DNA from: an uncultured bacterium
GTDB lineage: Bacteria; Verrucomicrobiota; Kiritimatiellia; PWTM01
Assembly (NCBI GenBank): GCA_937139365.1
Contig: CAKZPT010000108.1
Coordinates: 1 to 64,000, forward strand
DNA: 64,000 nucleotides
Direction: 5' to 3'
Part shown: in pieces, positions 45,993 through 55,259 of the stretch
Position numbering within the stretch: the first letter of the stretch is position 1
Layout: each line of letters starts with the position of its first letter
Notes under the pieces: model-generated
What the model was told of the DNA's origin: nothing
Databases searched by the model: none
The model's input: the letters and a program-made list of their open reading frames with translations, nothing else
Translations under genes and position numbers: made by a program

Positions 45993-46505
45993 TCACCACC
46001 GTTCCCGGTGGAGGATGCCGGCCAGCGCCTTGCGCTGCTTCGGACGGCCCGCATCGGCCGGCCACCCGAGCGGCGTCATGGCCACCGGGACGACGTGCCC
46101 TGGAAGCCCAAGGACCTCTTTGAGGCGGGAGGGCGAAAAGGCCGCGATCCAACACGTGCCGAGCCCGCGCTCGGCGGCGGCCAAAAGGAGGTGGGTGGTC
46201 AGGATGGCGGCGTCCGTCTCGGCGGCGTTCCAGCCGTCCTCCAGCCGGACCCAGGCCGCGGCGGGTTCGACGCAGACCACCAGCACCACCGGCGCCGAGA
46301 CCATCCATTCCCGCGCGTAGGCCTCGAGGAGCGCGCGGCGCCGGGCTTCGTCGCGGACGACGACGATCCCCCACGGCTGCCGGTTCGCGGCCGAAGGGGC
46401 CATCCGGGCAATGTCGAGAATTTCCTCCAGCAGCTCGTCGGGCACCGGATCGGGCCGGTAGCCGCGCACGCTGACTCGCCGTGTCGCAAGCTCTCGAAAG
46501 TCCAT
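45993..46505 (-). CDS. nitroreductase-family flavoprotein
   Basis: This 170-residue FMN-dependent nitroreductase-fold oxidoreductase has the FMN-phosphate motif FRELATRRVSVRGY at the N-terminus, MAPSAANRQPWGIVVV, and GLGTCWIAAFSPSRLKEVLGLP near the C-terminus. The substrate is not evident; members reduce nitro groups, quinones or flavins. ATG 46505 is preferred because GGGGA lies 10 bases upstream; GTG 46511 would add two residues. Confidence 0.9.
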   Translation of the reverse strand: MDFRELATRRVSVRGYRPDPVPDELLEEILDIARMAPSAANRQPWGIVVVRDEARRRALLEAYAREWMVSAPVVLVVCVEPAAAWVRLEDGWNAAETDAAILTTHLLLAAAERGLGTCWIAAFSPSRLKEVLGLPGHVVPVAMTPLGWPADAGRPKQRKALAGILHRERW

Positions 46506-46547
46506 GGCCACTTTTTCCCCTGATGGGCCGGGCGCGTCCGGGCCGGC

Positions 46548-47507
46548 TCACGTCCGGTGGTACTCGCGATACCACGCAACGAAACGTGGCAGCCCCTCCG
46601 CCAGCGGCGTCCGTGGCTCAAAGCCGAGCCGCGCGCGGGCCCGGCTGATGTCGGCGTAGGTCGCCGGCACATCGCCCGGCTGCATCGGCAGCATCTCCAG
46701 CCGCGGCTCGGCGCCGAGGCAGTCCGCCAACAGCCGGATCATGTGCAGCAGGTCCTCGGGATGGTTGTGCCCGAGGTTGATGACCTCGCACAGATCCAGC
46801 CCGGGCCGGAACAGGGCGGCCAGCACGCCATCCACGATCTCGTCGATGTAGGTGAAGTCGCGCTTCATCCGACCGTGGTTGAAGACCGGGATCGGTTCGC
46901 CCCGCAACAGCCGCTCCGTGAAGATCCAGATCGCCATGTCGGGGCGGCCCCACGGCCCGTAAACGGTGAAGAACCTCAATCCGACGGTCTGCAGGCCATA
47001 CAGATGCGCGTAGGTGTGGGCCATCAGCTCGTTGGCCTTTTTCGTCGCCGCGTAGAGGCTGACCGGCCGGTCCACCGGATCGTCTTCGGAAAACGGCAAC
47101 TTGGTGTTTCCCCCATAGACGCTCGAACTGGAGGCGTACACCAAGCGCGGCACGACCGCGTGACGGCAGCCCTCGAGCACGTTCACGAACGCCGCGAGGT
47201 TGGACCGCTCGTACGCGCGGGGATTGGTCAGTGAATAGCGCACCCCCGCCTGGGCGGCCAGATGGCAGACGACGTCGAAGCGGCGGGAGCGGAACAGCCG
47301 CTCCACCGGCTCGGCCTCCGCCAAGTCCACCTCCACGCCCACGTACCGCGGGTTCGCCTCCAGCTGCTGGTGCCGGGCCCGTTTCAGGCGAACGGTGTAG
47401 TAGTCGTTGAAGTTGTCCGCCCCGACGACCTCGTGGCCGGCGCGGAGGAGCGCGTGCGCGACATGGAAGCCGATGAAGCCCGCCGCGCCGGTGACCAGAA
47501 CCTTCAT
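46548..47507 (-). CDS. NAD-dependent nucleotide-sugar epimerase (UDP-glucuronate 4-epimerase type)
   Basis: This 319-residue extended short-chain dehydrogenase makes an activated sugar for surface polysaccharide. It has the NAD motif VTGAAGFIGFHVA, DNFNDYYTVRLKRAR (typical of UDP-glucuronate 4-epimerases), HLAAQAGVRYSLTNP, the catalytic YAATKKANE, and GRMKRDFTYIDEIVDG. ATG 47507 gives the expected MKVLVTG start; the 65-residue extension in the track is rejected. Eleven consecutive G bases lie 19 bases upstream on the coding strand and may vary in length. Confidence 0.93.
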   Translation of the reverse strand: MKVLVTGAAGFIGFHVAHALLRAGHEVVGADNFNDYYTVRLKRARHQQLEANPRYVGVEVDLAEAEPVERLFRSRRFDVVCHLAAQAGVRYSLTNPRAYERSNLAAFVNVLEGCRHAVVPRLVYASSSSVYGGNTKLPFSEDDPVDRPVSLYAATKKANELMAHTYAHLYGLQTVGLRFFTVYGPWGRPDMAIWIFTERLLRGEPIPVFNHGRMKRDFTYIDEIVDGVLAALFRPGLDLCEVINLGHNHPEDLLHMIRLLADCLGAEPRLEMLPMQPGDVPATYADISRARARLGFEPRTPLAEGLPRFVAWYREYHRT

Positions 47508-47525
47508 GGCGGCAGCTTGCCGGAG

Positions 47526-47536
47526 CCCCCCCCCCC
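47526..47536. repeat. 11-base C/G homopolymer upstream of the epimerase
   Basis: There are eleven C on the plus strand (G on the minus coding strand), between the HIT stop and the epimerase start. It is the longest homopolymer noticed in the window. A small hairpin (GGCAAGCTGCC) lies between it and the start codon. Confidence 0.85.
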
Positions 47537-47538
47537 TG

Positions 47539-48030
47539 TCAACGGGCCGCGGCAAAGGCCGAGGCCAGCCGCCGCCGCTGGTCCTCGAGGGCCTCGGGGA
47601 TGACCTTGGTGCTGGCGATGACCGGCATGAAGTTCGAATCGCCGCTCCAGCGTGGGACGACATGCCAGTGCAGGTGGGTGTCCAGCCCGGCGCCCGCGAC
47701 ACGGCCGAGGTTGAGACCCGCGTTAAATCCGTCCGGCCGCATTTCGGCCCGCAACACGGCGATGGAACGGGACAATAGGGCCATCAATTCCCGACTCTCG
47801 TCGTCGCTGAGGTCAGCCGGTTCGGCGATGTGGCGCCGGGGCGCAAGCAGGAGATGGCCATTGTTGTAGGGGTAACGGTTCAGGACGACCATGCAGGTCC
47901 GGCTCTTATGCACCACAAGCGAGGTCTGCTCGTCGGCGCCTTCCGCTGCGGCGCGGCACAGAAAGCAGCCGCCGTCCTCCTTGGAGGCGCTGATGTATTC
48001 CATTCGCCAGGGTGCCCAGAGGGTTTCCAT
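47539..48030 (-). CDS. HIT-family hydrolase (Ap4A phosphorylase-like)
   Basis: This 163-residue histidine-triad nucleotide-binding protein has the triad motif HLHWHVVPRW near residue 115 and the N-terminal METLWAPWRMEYI typical of the Ap4A-phosphorylase/HIT subgroup in actinobacteria and PVC bacteria. A zinc-site pair (CFLC) is present, with a further His in the RRHIAEPADL region. ATG 48030 is chosen because it begins at the conserved TLWAPWRMEY. Confidence 0.92.
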   Translation of the reverse strand: METLWAPWRMEYISASKEDGGCFLCRAAAEGADEQTSLVVHKSRTCMVVLNRYPYNNGHLLLAPRRHIAEPADLSDDESRELMALLSRSIAVLRAEMRPDGFNAGLNLGRVAGAGLDTHLHWHVVPRWSGDSNFMPVIASTKVIPEALEDQRRRLASAFAAAR

Positions 48031-48208
48031 CGCCGCAATCCTTTTCCGATCCCATGCCCGCCGCGTCAGCATCCGGCAAACCTGCGGGCCAGGCAAGCCG
48101 TTCGCCTGACGTTCGCTCTCCATCCCATTCACCAATGCCAGCACATGTCAAGTCTTGACAGGCCGCTCGCACGCGGGATGGATAAAACAATGAAATCAGG
48201 GTCGCTAT

Positions 48209-48272
48209 GGGGACAGGCACATTTATTATATTCCTGATCAATGAATTGAGCGTTCGAAGAAGTGGCTGTCCC
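48209..48272. repeat. inverted GGGACAG repeat pair in an A+T-rich island
   Basis: GGGGACAGGCAC (48209-48220) and GTGGCTGTCCC (48262-48272) are inverted copies matching at 10 of 11 positions. The bases between, and those on either side (about 48180-48300), are far richer in A and T than the rest of the window. Similar GGGACAGGCAC ends are recalled beside REP-associated transposase genes; no transposase is present here. Confidence 0.55.
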
Positions 48273-48401
48273 TTTTTTGTCCTTAAGGTTGATGTCGATC
48301 TGGTCTTGATACCGACCACCCGGCGAGGGCTCGCGATACGGGGAAGATACGGATAGTATGGCACCGGACCGGAGAACGCCGTCATCCCCGGGAGAACACG
48401 G

Positions 48402-49890
48402 ATGAAACGTCCCCATTGGACCAGCCTCGCTTTCTACGCCGCGACCGTCCTAGCTGCCACGGCGGGCCCGCGTCCGAATGTCCTGTTCATCCTCACCGAC
48501 GACCAACGGTGGGATGCCCTCGGCCTGGCCGGACATCCTCATCTACGCACGCCGAACATGGACTGGATCGGCCGGGAGGGGGTGTGGTTCAGGAATGCCT
48601 TCTGCGTGACCTCGCTGTGCTCCCCGAGCCGCGCCAGCATCCTCAGCGGGCTGTATCCACACGCCCATGGCGTGGCGGACAATTTCACCGAATACCCGCC
48701 GCAACTCCGGAGCCTTCCCTTGGTCCTACACGAGGTCGGATACGAAACCGCCTACATCGGCAAGTGGCACATGGGGGAGGATAACGACGAGCCGAGGCCG
48801 GGTTTCGACTGGTTCGTCACCCTCAAGGGGCAGGGCAAATACCACGACACCGAGTTCAACTTTCACGGCCGAGAACGCCGCGTCGTCACCGGCTACTACA
48901 CACCGTCGTCACCGACCTGGCCCTGGAGTGGCTGGAACGCGGCCGGAAGGGCAGCCAGCCACGGCTACTGATGATCCGCCACAAGGCCCCGCACAGCTTT
49001 TACGTCCCGGAGCCGAAACATGCGCGCGCTTTCGACCACGTCGCCGTCCCCTACCCCGACAGCGCCTTCGACCTCACCGGCAAGCCCGATTGGATCCGCG
49101 CGCGGATGCCTACTTGGCACGGCATCTACGGTCCGCTGTTCGGTTTTCGGGAACATCTTTTGACCCGTCTCCCGAAGGCGTGCGTGCCTTCGAGGCGATG
49201 ACCCGCGCCTACTGGGCGACGTTGCTGTCGGTGGACGAAAGCGTCGGCCGCCTGTTGGCGTACCTCGAGCGGTGCGGCGAGCTAGACCGTACGATCGTCG
49301 TGTTCATGAGTGACAACGGTCTGCTCGACGGTGAACACGGCATGGTGGACAAACGCACCGCCCACGGGCCCAGCATCCGGATCGTCCAGCTCGTTCGCTA
49401 TCCCGGCCTGACGCCGCCGGACCGCCCCCGCGTGGTGGAGGAACAGGTACGCACCGTGGATGTCGCGCCCAGCCTGGTCGAGCTGTGTGGTGCGCTTCCG
49501 CTGACCAACGTCCACGGCCTCTCGTGGGTACGCCTGGTCCGCGAGGGGGACCCCGCCTGGCGGCGCTCGTGGTTCTACACCTACAACTACGAGCGCCAAT
49601 TCCCCTACACCCCCAACGTCCGGGCGGTCCGGACCGACCGCTGGAAATACATCCGCTACCCGCACGGCGATGGCGGCCCCGACCGCCACCCGGACGAGCT
49701 CTACGACCTGCGGGCCGACCCGGACGAACGACGCAACCTGGCCCGAGACGCCGCCCACGCCGGCACCCTGGAACGCATGCGTCACGAGCTGTTGCGCGCC
49801 ATGTCCGACGTCGGCCTGACGCCGGAAGCGGATCGCATGCCCCTCGACGCCGGTGTCCGCCGTGAGTTGCCGGACCCAAAGATCCGGTGA
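48402..49890 (+). pseudogene. secreted sulfatase spread over three reading frames
   Basis: A formylglycine-dependent sulfatase of about 495 codons is broken by two frame changes. Frame 0 holds the signal peptide, [17 protein letters not shown] (metal-binding aspartates) and the modified cysteine motif CSPSRAS. Near 48900 the product continues in frame 2 ([37 protein letters not shown]), and near 49150 in frame 1 ([31 protein letters not shown]). All active-site elements exist, so the protein was functional in a recent ancestor or the breaks are sequence errors. GGGAG precedes ATG 48402. The substrate is probably a sulfated polysaccharide. Confidence 0.83.
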
Positions 49891-49922
49891 TCAAACGGCC
49901 GCCGGCGCGGTTACTTCCCGGC

Positions 49923-49952
49923 TTGACATTCGAGGGATTCGGCGAAGATCAT
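49923..49952 (+). promoter_or_regulatory. putative sigma70 promoter of the electron-transfer operon
   Basis: TTGACA (49923-49928) is a consensus -35 box. GATCAT (49947-49952) lies 18 bases on and can serve as the -10. Transcription would begin near 49960, which supports ATG 50013 over GTG 49887 as the start of the first gene. Confidence 0.5.
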
Positions 49953-50012
49953 GGATATTTCCCGGCGACTTCCGAGATCTCCGAAGGTCGGGAAGCGACC
50001 CGGCTCGATCCC

Positions 50013-51335
50013 ATGGACGATGCGGTTCAGATGGATGTGGTCGTGGTTGGCGGCGGGCCGGCGGGCCTGACCGCCGCCCTCGTCGCCGCCCGGTCGGGGC
50101 GTCAGACCCTCGTCGTCGAGCGCGGCGAGTACTGCGGCTCGAAAAACGTCGGCGGACTGCTCTACAGCACCGTTCTGCGCCGTGTGATGCCGGAGTTTCC
50201 GGCCGACGCGCCGATCGAACGGCCGGTGTCGAAACGCCGGCTGGTGTTTCTGGCCGAGACGGAGCACATCGCGCTGGAATTTGGCGCCGTCGAGTGGTCG
50301 GGGCCCCCGTTCAACCACACCCATGTGGTTCACCGCTCGCAGTTCGACCGGTGGTATTCGCGGCAGGTCGAGGCCGCCGGCGCCAACCTACTGGAGGGGA
50401 TGGTCGCGGAGGATCTGATCTACGAGCCGGACGGCGGCCGCCGGCGCGCGGCGGGGGTGCGCCTGCGGGGAGGCGAGGAGTTTCGGGCGCCGGTCGTCAT
50501 CCTCGCCGACGGCGCCAACTGCCTCGTCAGCGAGGCCGCCCGCCTGGCGCTCGGCCTCCGACCGGGGCGGGTCCGCCAGGAATATGCGGTCGGCGTGAAA
50601 GAGATTCTCGGTCTGCCGCGCGCGACGATCGAGGATCGCTTCAATCTCGAGCCCGGCGAGGGGATGGCCGTCGATTTCTTCGGCTCGCCCTTCCGTGGCC
50701 TGATCGGCGGCGGTTTCCTCTACACGGCGAAGGAGTCCCTCCACCTCGGGTTTGCCGCGCGCATCGAGTCGCTGACGACCGCGGGGTTGTCGCCGCACGA
50801 AGTGATGACGGCGTTCCGGTCGCACCCGGTCGTCCGCCGCCTGATCCAGGGGGCGGAGCTGCTCGAGTATTCGGCGCACATGATCCCCGAGGGGGGCTAC
50901 GACGCGATCGGCGACCTCCACGGGCCCGGCATGATGATCGCCGGCGACGCGGCCGGGCTGGTCAACATGTCGCTGTACAAGGAAGGGACGAACCTCGCGA
51001 TGGAATCGGGCGCGCTCGCGGCGGAGACGGCGCTGGAGGCGCTGGCGGCGGGGGATGCCTCGGCGGAGCGGCTGGCGGCCTACCGCCGCCGCCTCGAGGA
51101 GGGCTTCGTCATGGCGGACCTCCGGAAGTATCGGCATGTCCCGGAGGTCCTCCAGGCGGCACCCGACTTGCTCGCCCTCTATCCCCGCAAGGTGGCGCGT
51201 TTGCTCGCGGACCTTTTCACGGTAAGCTCTCGCAGCAAGGCGCAGACGCAGCGCGACGCCTGGCGGGCGTTTTGGCGCGGCCTCCCGAAACTGCGGGCAG
51301 CGCGCGACCTGTTCCGGGCCCGGCGCCTGTTCTGA
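50013..51335 (+). CDS. FixC/ETF-quinone-oxidoreductase-like flavoprotein
   Basis: This 440-residue FAD protein is of the FixC/ETF:quinone oxidoreductase group, which passes electrons from electron-transfer flavoprotein to the quinone pool. The FAD motif VVVVGGGPAGLTAALVAARSG lies at the N-terminus. Later landmarks are SKNVGGLLYSTVL, GGGFLYTAKESLHLGFA, and IAGDAAGLVNMSLYKEGTNLAMESG. ATG 50013 is chosen because the FAD motif then begins near residue 8 and the promoter is upstream. Its partner ferredoxin, EtfB and EtfA follow on the same strand. Confidence 0.92.
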   Translation: MDDAVQMDVVVVGGGPAGLTAALVAARSGRQTLVVERGEYCGSKNVGGLLYSTVLRRVMPEFPADAPIERPVSKRRLVFLAETEHIALEFGAVEWSGPPFNHTHVVHRSQFDRWYSRQVEAAGANLLEGMVAEDLIYEPDGGRRRAAGVRLRGGEEFRAPVVILADGANCLVSEAARLALGLRPGRVRQEYAVGVKEILGLPRATIEDRFNLEPGEGMAVDFFGSPFRGLIGGGFLYTAKESLHLGFAARIESLTTAGLSPHEVMTAFRSHPVVRRLIQGAELLEYSAHMIPEGGYDAIGDLHGPGMMIAGDAAGLVNMSLYKEGTNLAMESGALAAETALEALAAGDASAERLAAYRRRLEEGFVMADLRKYRHVPEVLQAAPDLLALYPRKVARLLADLFTVSSRSKAQTQRDAWRAFWRGLPKLRAARDLFRARRLF

Positions 51336-51353
51336 GCCGACCGCAGCGGAGCC

Positions 51354-51659
51354 ATGACGATAACACCCAACGACGACCTCTCGCTTCCCGACAAGCTCTA
51401 CCGGACGCGGTACGAGCCGGATCCCGCCCACCCGCACGTGCGCGTGGACTCCGCGAAACTCCGCTCGGCCCGCACGCGCAAACTGCTGAAGATCTGCCCG
51501 GCCGAGGTGTACACGAAGGACCCCAACGACCCTCAAAACGTCCAGGCCTCGCACGAGAACTGCCTCGAGTGCGGCACCTGCCGGCAGGCCGCCAGCGACG
51601 AGGGCGTCGAGTGGAAGCACCCGGACGGCGGAAAGGGCGTCAAGTACCGGTTCGGCTGA
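51354..51659 (+). CDS. FixX-like ferredoxin
   Basis: This 101-residue FixX-type ferredoxin relays electrons between EtfAB and the FixC flavoprotein. The cysteine pattern is KICPAEVY, then ENCLECGTCRQA, enough for one [4Fe-4S] cluster, with GVEWKHPDGGKGVKYRFG at the C-terminus as in FixX. GGAG lies just before ATG 51354. Confidence 0.9.
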   Translation: MTITPNDDLSLPDKLYRTRYEPDPAHPHVRVDSAKLRSARTRKLLKICPAEVYTKDPNDPQNVQASHENCLECGTCRQAASDEGVEWKHPDGGKGVKYRFG

Positions 51660-51701
51660 GCCGGTCGGCCCGCCAATGAGACCCCAAGGAGCACAACGGC
51701 C

Positions 51702-52481
51702 ATGCCACACACGATCGCGGTCATCGCGCGCGAGGTCTGGGACACGCGCGATCTGACGGGCCAGATCCTCGACGAGGCCGGCGGCCTCCGCCCCGGCGCG
51801 CTGCAGACGCGGTTCGACCCGGAGGACCTCAATGCCCTCGAACTTGCGTTGCGGATCAAGGATGCCCACGGCGCTCGCGTGGTCGCCGTCGGCCTCGGCG
51901 CGCCGCGGCAGGTCGAGGTGCTGCGGGAATGCCTGTACCGCGGCGCCGACGCGGCGGTCACGGCCACGGGCGATCTTGCGGCGGCCGACACGGCCGCCCA
52001 CGCGCGCCGGCTGGCAGGGGCGGTCCGCTCGCTGGGCCGCGTGGACCTGCTGCTGGTCGGCACCGCCGTGCCGGACGACGACAATTCCCTGCTCGCCCGC
52101 CACTTGGCCGCCGAACTCGGCTGGCCGGCGGTGAGCTGGGTCGACGCCATCGAGGAGTTGGCCGTCGACCGTGTCGTCGCCCGACGCGCCGTGGAAATGG
52201 GCTACGAATACGTCGAGACCCCGCTGCCCGCCGTGCTGGCCGTCGGCGTGGCGCTGCTTGAGGACGACCCCCGGGCGCCCCGGCCCGCCAAGGCGATGCT
52301 CAAGCTGAAGATGAAAAAGGCCGAGATCCCGACCGTCCCGGCGACCGACGAGCCGGCCCCGCTGACCCTCCGGGTCCGCCGCGAGGCCGTGCCGCCCCGC
52401 GCGATCGAGACGGCAACCGTAGACCCCGAAAACGAGGCCGCGTTGCGCGCGATGCTCGACGCGGCGCTGAAGGGAGCCTGA
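51702..52481 (+). CDS. etfB: electron transfer flavoprotein beta subunit
   Basis: EtfB has 259 residues and forms the AMP- or FAD-binding half of ETF with EtfA. LNALELALRIKDAHGARVVAVGLG and the acceptor region near LLVGTAVPDDDNSLLARHLAAELG are family-typical. AAGGAG lies 9 bases before ATG 51702. Whether the pair bifurcates electrons, as FixABCX does, cannot be told from motifs alone. Confidence 0.93.
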   Translation: MPHTIAVIAREVWDTRDLTGQILDEAGGLRPGALQTRFDPEDLNALELALRIKDAHGARVVAVGLGAPRQVEVLRECLYRGADAAVTATGDLAAADTAAHARRLAGAVRSLGRVDLLLVGTAVPDDDNSLLARHLAAELGWPAVSWVDAIEELAVDRVVARRAVEMGYEYVETPLPAVLAVGVALLEDDPRAPRPAKAMLKLKMKKAEIPTVPATDEPAPLTLRVRREAVPPRAIETATVDPENEAALRAMLDAALKGA

Positions 52482-52484
52482 GCC

Positions 52485-53447
52485 ATGCCCCGCGTGTTCG
52501 TGGTGGCCGAACTGAACGACGGAGTGCTCAACGACCTTTCGCTGCAGTGCATCGGCGCGGCGCGCGCGATGGCCGGGGCGGACGGTACGGTGGTGGTGCT
52601 TCTGCCCGGCACCGGCGCCGCCGCCGCGGCCGCCCCGCTGAACGCCCCCGGCGTTGCCGAGGTCCTGGTCGCCGACGACGACCGGCTGGCGGCCTACACG
52701 ACCGAGCCGTACCTCGCCGTGGTGAAGGCCGCGCTCGCCGGCCGGCCAGCCGAGGCCATCCTGCTGCCGGCGACGACCATCGGCAACGACCTCGGCGCCG
52801 CCCTCGCCGCGGCCCTCGGCGCGGCGTGCGTGACGGACGCCGACGGCGTCGGAGCCGAGGAGGGACGGCCCGCCGCGTGGCGGGTCGGCTTCGACCGGAA
52901 GGTGCGCACCGTCTGGGTCGCCGCCGAGGGGCGGCCACTGGTCGCGACGCTTCGCGACGGCGCGGCCGAGGCGCCGGCCGGCTCGGGCACGGCCGCCGTA
53001 GAGGCGCTGTCGCTGGACGGGGCAGTGTCGCAGACCCCCTGCCGCGTCGTCCGCCGCGACGTAGCCAAAAAGACGGTCAACCTGCGCGACGCCAAGGTCA
53101 TCGTCGCCGCCGGCGCCGGCGTGGGCGGCCCGGAGGGCCTGGAGCTGATCCGGCGGCTGGCGACGGCGCTCGGCGCCGAACTCGGCGGCACGCGCGCGGT
53201 GGTGGATGCCGGCTGGATGTCCGCCGACCGCCAGATCGGGCAGACCGGGGCGACGGTCCGGCCCGACCTCTACATCGCCTGCGGCATCAGCGGCGCGATC
53301 CAGCACCGCGTCGGGATGTTGGATTCCCGGACGGTCATCGCGATCAACACGGACCCCAACGCGCCGATCTTCCGGTCGGCCCACTACCGCATCGTCGGCG
53401 ACCTCAAAGTGGTGATTCCAAAACTGCTGAAACTGCTGGGCGCCTGA
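52485..53447 (+). CDS. etfA: electron transfer flavoprotein alpha subunit
   Basis: EtfA has 320 residues with the C-terminal FAD-binding domain intact: AGAGVGGPEGLELIRRLA, GQTGATVRPDLYIACGISGAIQH, and INTDPNAPIFRSAHYRIVGD. It begins 3 bases after etfB and is followed 11 bases later by the acyl-CoA dehydrogenase. The complex takes electrons from that dehydrogenase. Confidence 0.95.
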   Translation: MPRVFVVAELNDGVLNDLSLQCIGAARAMAGADGTVVVLLPGTGAAAAAAPLNAPGVAEVLVADDDRLAAYTTEPYLAVVKAALAGRPAEAILLPATTIGNDLGAALAAALGAACVTDADGVGAEEGRPAAWRVGFDRKVRTVWVAAEGRPLVATLRDGAAEAPAGSGTAAVEALSLDGAVSQTPCRVVRRDVAKKTVNLRDAKVIVAAGAGVGGPEGLELIRRLATALGAELGGTRAVVDAGWMSADRQIGQTGATVRPDLYIACGISGAIQHRVGMLDSRTVIAINTDPNAPIFRSAHYRIVGDLKVVIPKLLKLLGA

Positions 53448-53458
53448 GGGAACGGGAC

Positions 53459-55165
53459 ATGGCGAACTACTACACGGACAACAAGGACCTGGCGTTCATC
53501 GTGGAGCGGGTCGTGGACTGGCCCGCGATCCTGGCGCTGAAGGAGGACTTTGGCTCACCCGACTGCCCGTGGAGCGGGCCGGACGAAGCGAAGGCGACGT
53601 TCGTTGAAATGCTACGGGACCCGGTCGGCGAGATCGCGGCCAACCGGATCGCGCCGCGCGCCGAGGAGGTGGACGACATCGGCTGCCGGTTCGACGCCGG
53701 CCGTGTGATCTTCCCCGATGCGCTGGAGCGGAACCTGAAGGACCTCCGCGACGCGCAACTGATGGGCATGACCATTCCCCGCCGGTACGGCGGGCTCCAG
53801 TTCCCCGAGACGGTGTACACCGCGGCGATTGAGATCATTTCCCAGGCCGACGCCTCGCTGATGAACTTCTTCGGGCTGCAGGGCGGGATCGCCGAGACGA
53901 TCGCCCAGTTCGCCTCGGAGGAGCTGAAGGAACGCTACCTGCCGCGGATGAGCACCGGCGAGTTCACCGGCGCGATGGCGCTGACCGAGCCGGACGCCGG
54001 CAGCGACCTGGCGGCGGTGCAGACGCGGGCCAAGGACGCCAGCGGCGGCGAGGGCATCGCCGCGCGCCAGGACCCGACGACGGGGCAGTGGACGATCTCC
54101 GGAACGAAACGCTTCATCACGAACGGCTGCGGCGACGTGATCCTGGTGCTGGCGCGCAGCGAGGACCCGGAGAAAAAGGGCGGCGGGAGAGGCCTGAGCT
54201 TCTTTCTCGTCGAGAAGAACCCGCGCGTGCGGGTCCGGCGCATCGAGCACAAGCTGGGCATCCACGGCTCGCCGACGTGCGAGTTGTATTTCGACGAGTG
54301 TCCGGCGTGGCTTATCGGCGCGCGCGGCATGGGGTTGGCGCGCTACACCGCCTGGCTGATGCTGGCCGCCCGGTTGGCGATCGGAGCGCAGGCGCTGGGC
54401 ATCGCCCAGGCGGCGCTGGCCGAGGCCGAGGCCTACGCCCGGCAGCGGGAACAGTTCGGCCGGCCGATCCGCGAGATGCCGCAGGTCGCCGCGATGCTGG
54501 CGGACATGCGGATGCTCGCCGAAGCCGCCCGCGCGGTGCTGTACGCCACCAGCGAGATCGTCGACCTCCACCAGGGCGCCGAAGTGCGCGGCCTGAAAGA
54601 GGAGACCCGCCGCTACGGGCGGCTCGCCGAGGCCCTGACCCCGATCGCGAAGTACTACACCACCGAGGCCGCCAACCGCATCTGCTACGACTCCCTCCAG
54701 GTGCACGGCGGCAACGGCTTCATGCAGGAATATCCGATCGAACGCCTTTACCGCGACGTCCGGATCACGAACATCTACGAAGGCACTTCGCAGATCCAGA
54801 TCAACTGGGCCATTCCCCGGCTAGTGCGCGGCGACCTTGACGACCTGATGGGCGCGCTCGCGGCCCGCGAATACGCCGACGCCGACCTCGCCCGGCTCCA
54901 CCAGGAGGTGTTGAGGTCCTACGAGGTCTACAAGTCCGTCATCGCGTGGCTCCGCGAAAAGGACAACTCCTTCCGCGAGATGACCGGTCCACAAGTGATC
55001 GACATCTTCGTCGAAATCTACGCGGCCTTTCTACTGCTGCGGCACGCGGAGCTCTGGGATCACAAGCGCGCCGTCGCCGCGCGGTTTATCCGACGTCTCG
55101 GTCCGCGGGTGGCGATGAACCGCGACCTCGTCCTTAACGCCCGGCTCGAAACCCTCGAGGCCTGA
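53459..55165 (+). CDS. acyl-CoA dehydrogenase
   Basis: This 568-residue FAD-dependent dehydrogenase introduces the alpha-beta double bond in acyl-CoA and gives electrons to EtfAB. The domains are in order: a longer N-terminus than usual (about 80 residues before the standard fold), then GAMALTEPDAGSDLAAVQTRA, ITNGCGDVILVLARSE, the FAD-interaction region REQFGRPIREMPQVAAMLADM, and VHGGNGFMQEYPIERLYRDVRITNIYEGTS, where the catalytic base region lies. A C-terminal helical extension of about 100 residues follows. ATG 53459 is chosen over the track start inside etfA. Substrate chain length is unknown. Confidence 0.93.
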   Translation: MANYYTDNKDLAFIVERVVDWPAILALKEDFGSPDCPWSGPDEAKATFVEMLRDPVGEIAANRIAPRAEEVDDIGCRFDAGRVIFPDALERNLKDLRDAQLMGMTIPRRYGGLQFPETVYTAAIEIISQADASLMNFFGLQGGIAETIAQFASEELKERYLPRMSTGEFTGAMALTEPDAGSDLAAVQTRAKDASGGEGIAARQDPTTGQWTISGTKRFITNGCGDVILVLARSEDPEKKGGGRGLSFFLVEKNPRVRVRRIEHKLGIHGSPTCELYFDECPAWLIGARGMGLARYTAWLMLAARLAIGAQALGIAQAALAEAEAYARQREQFGRPIREMPQVAAMLADMRMLAEAARAVLYATSEIVDLHQGAEVRGLKEETRRYGRLAEALTPIAKYYTTEAANRICYDSLQVHGGNGFMQEYPIERLYRDVRITNIYEGTSQIQINWAIPRLVRGDLDDLMGALAAREYADADLARLHQEVLRSYEVYKSVIAWLREKDNSFREMTGPQVIDIFVEIYAAFLLLRHAELWDHKRAVAARFIRRLGPRVAMNRDLVLNARLETLEA

Positions 55166-55259
55166 GCCCGCGCACAGGAGGCGCGCCGTCGTACCCCGCG
55201 GCGGGCCGGGATGGCGCCGCCGCCGGCGAGGGAGTACGTTGGCGCCGCAGCGCGTCGGC

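Noticed and set aside
48180-48300. Complete insertion sequence
   Set aside because: There is no transposase frame in or beside the 64-base inverted-repeat unit, so at most it is a non-autonomous element.
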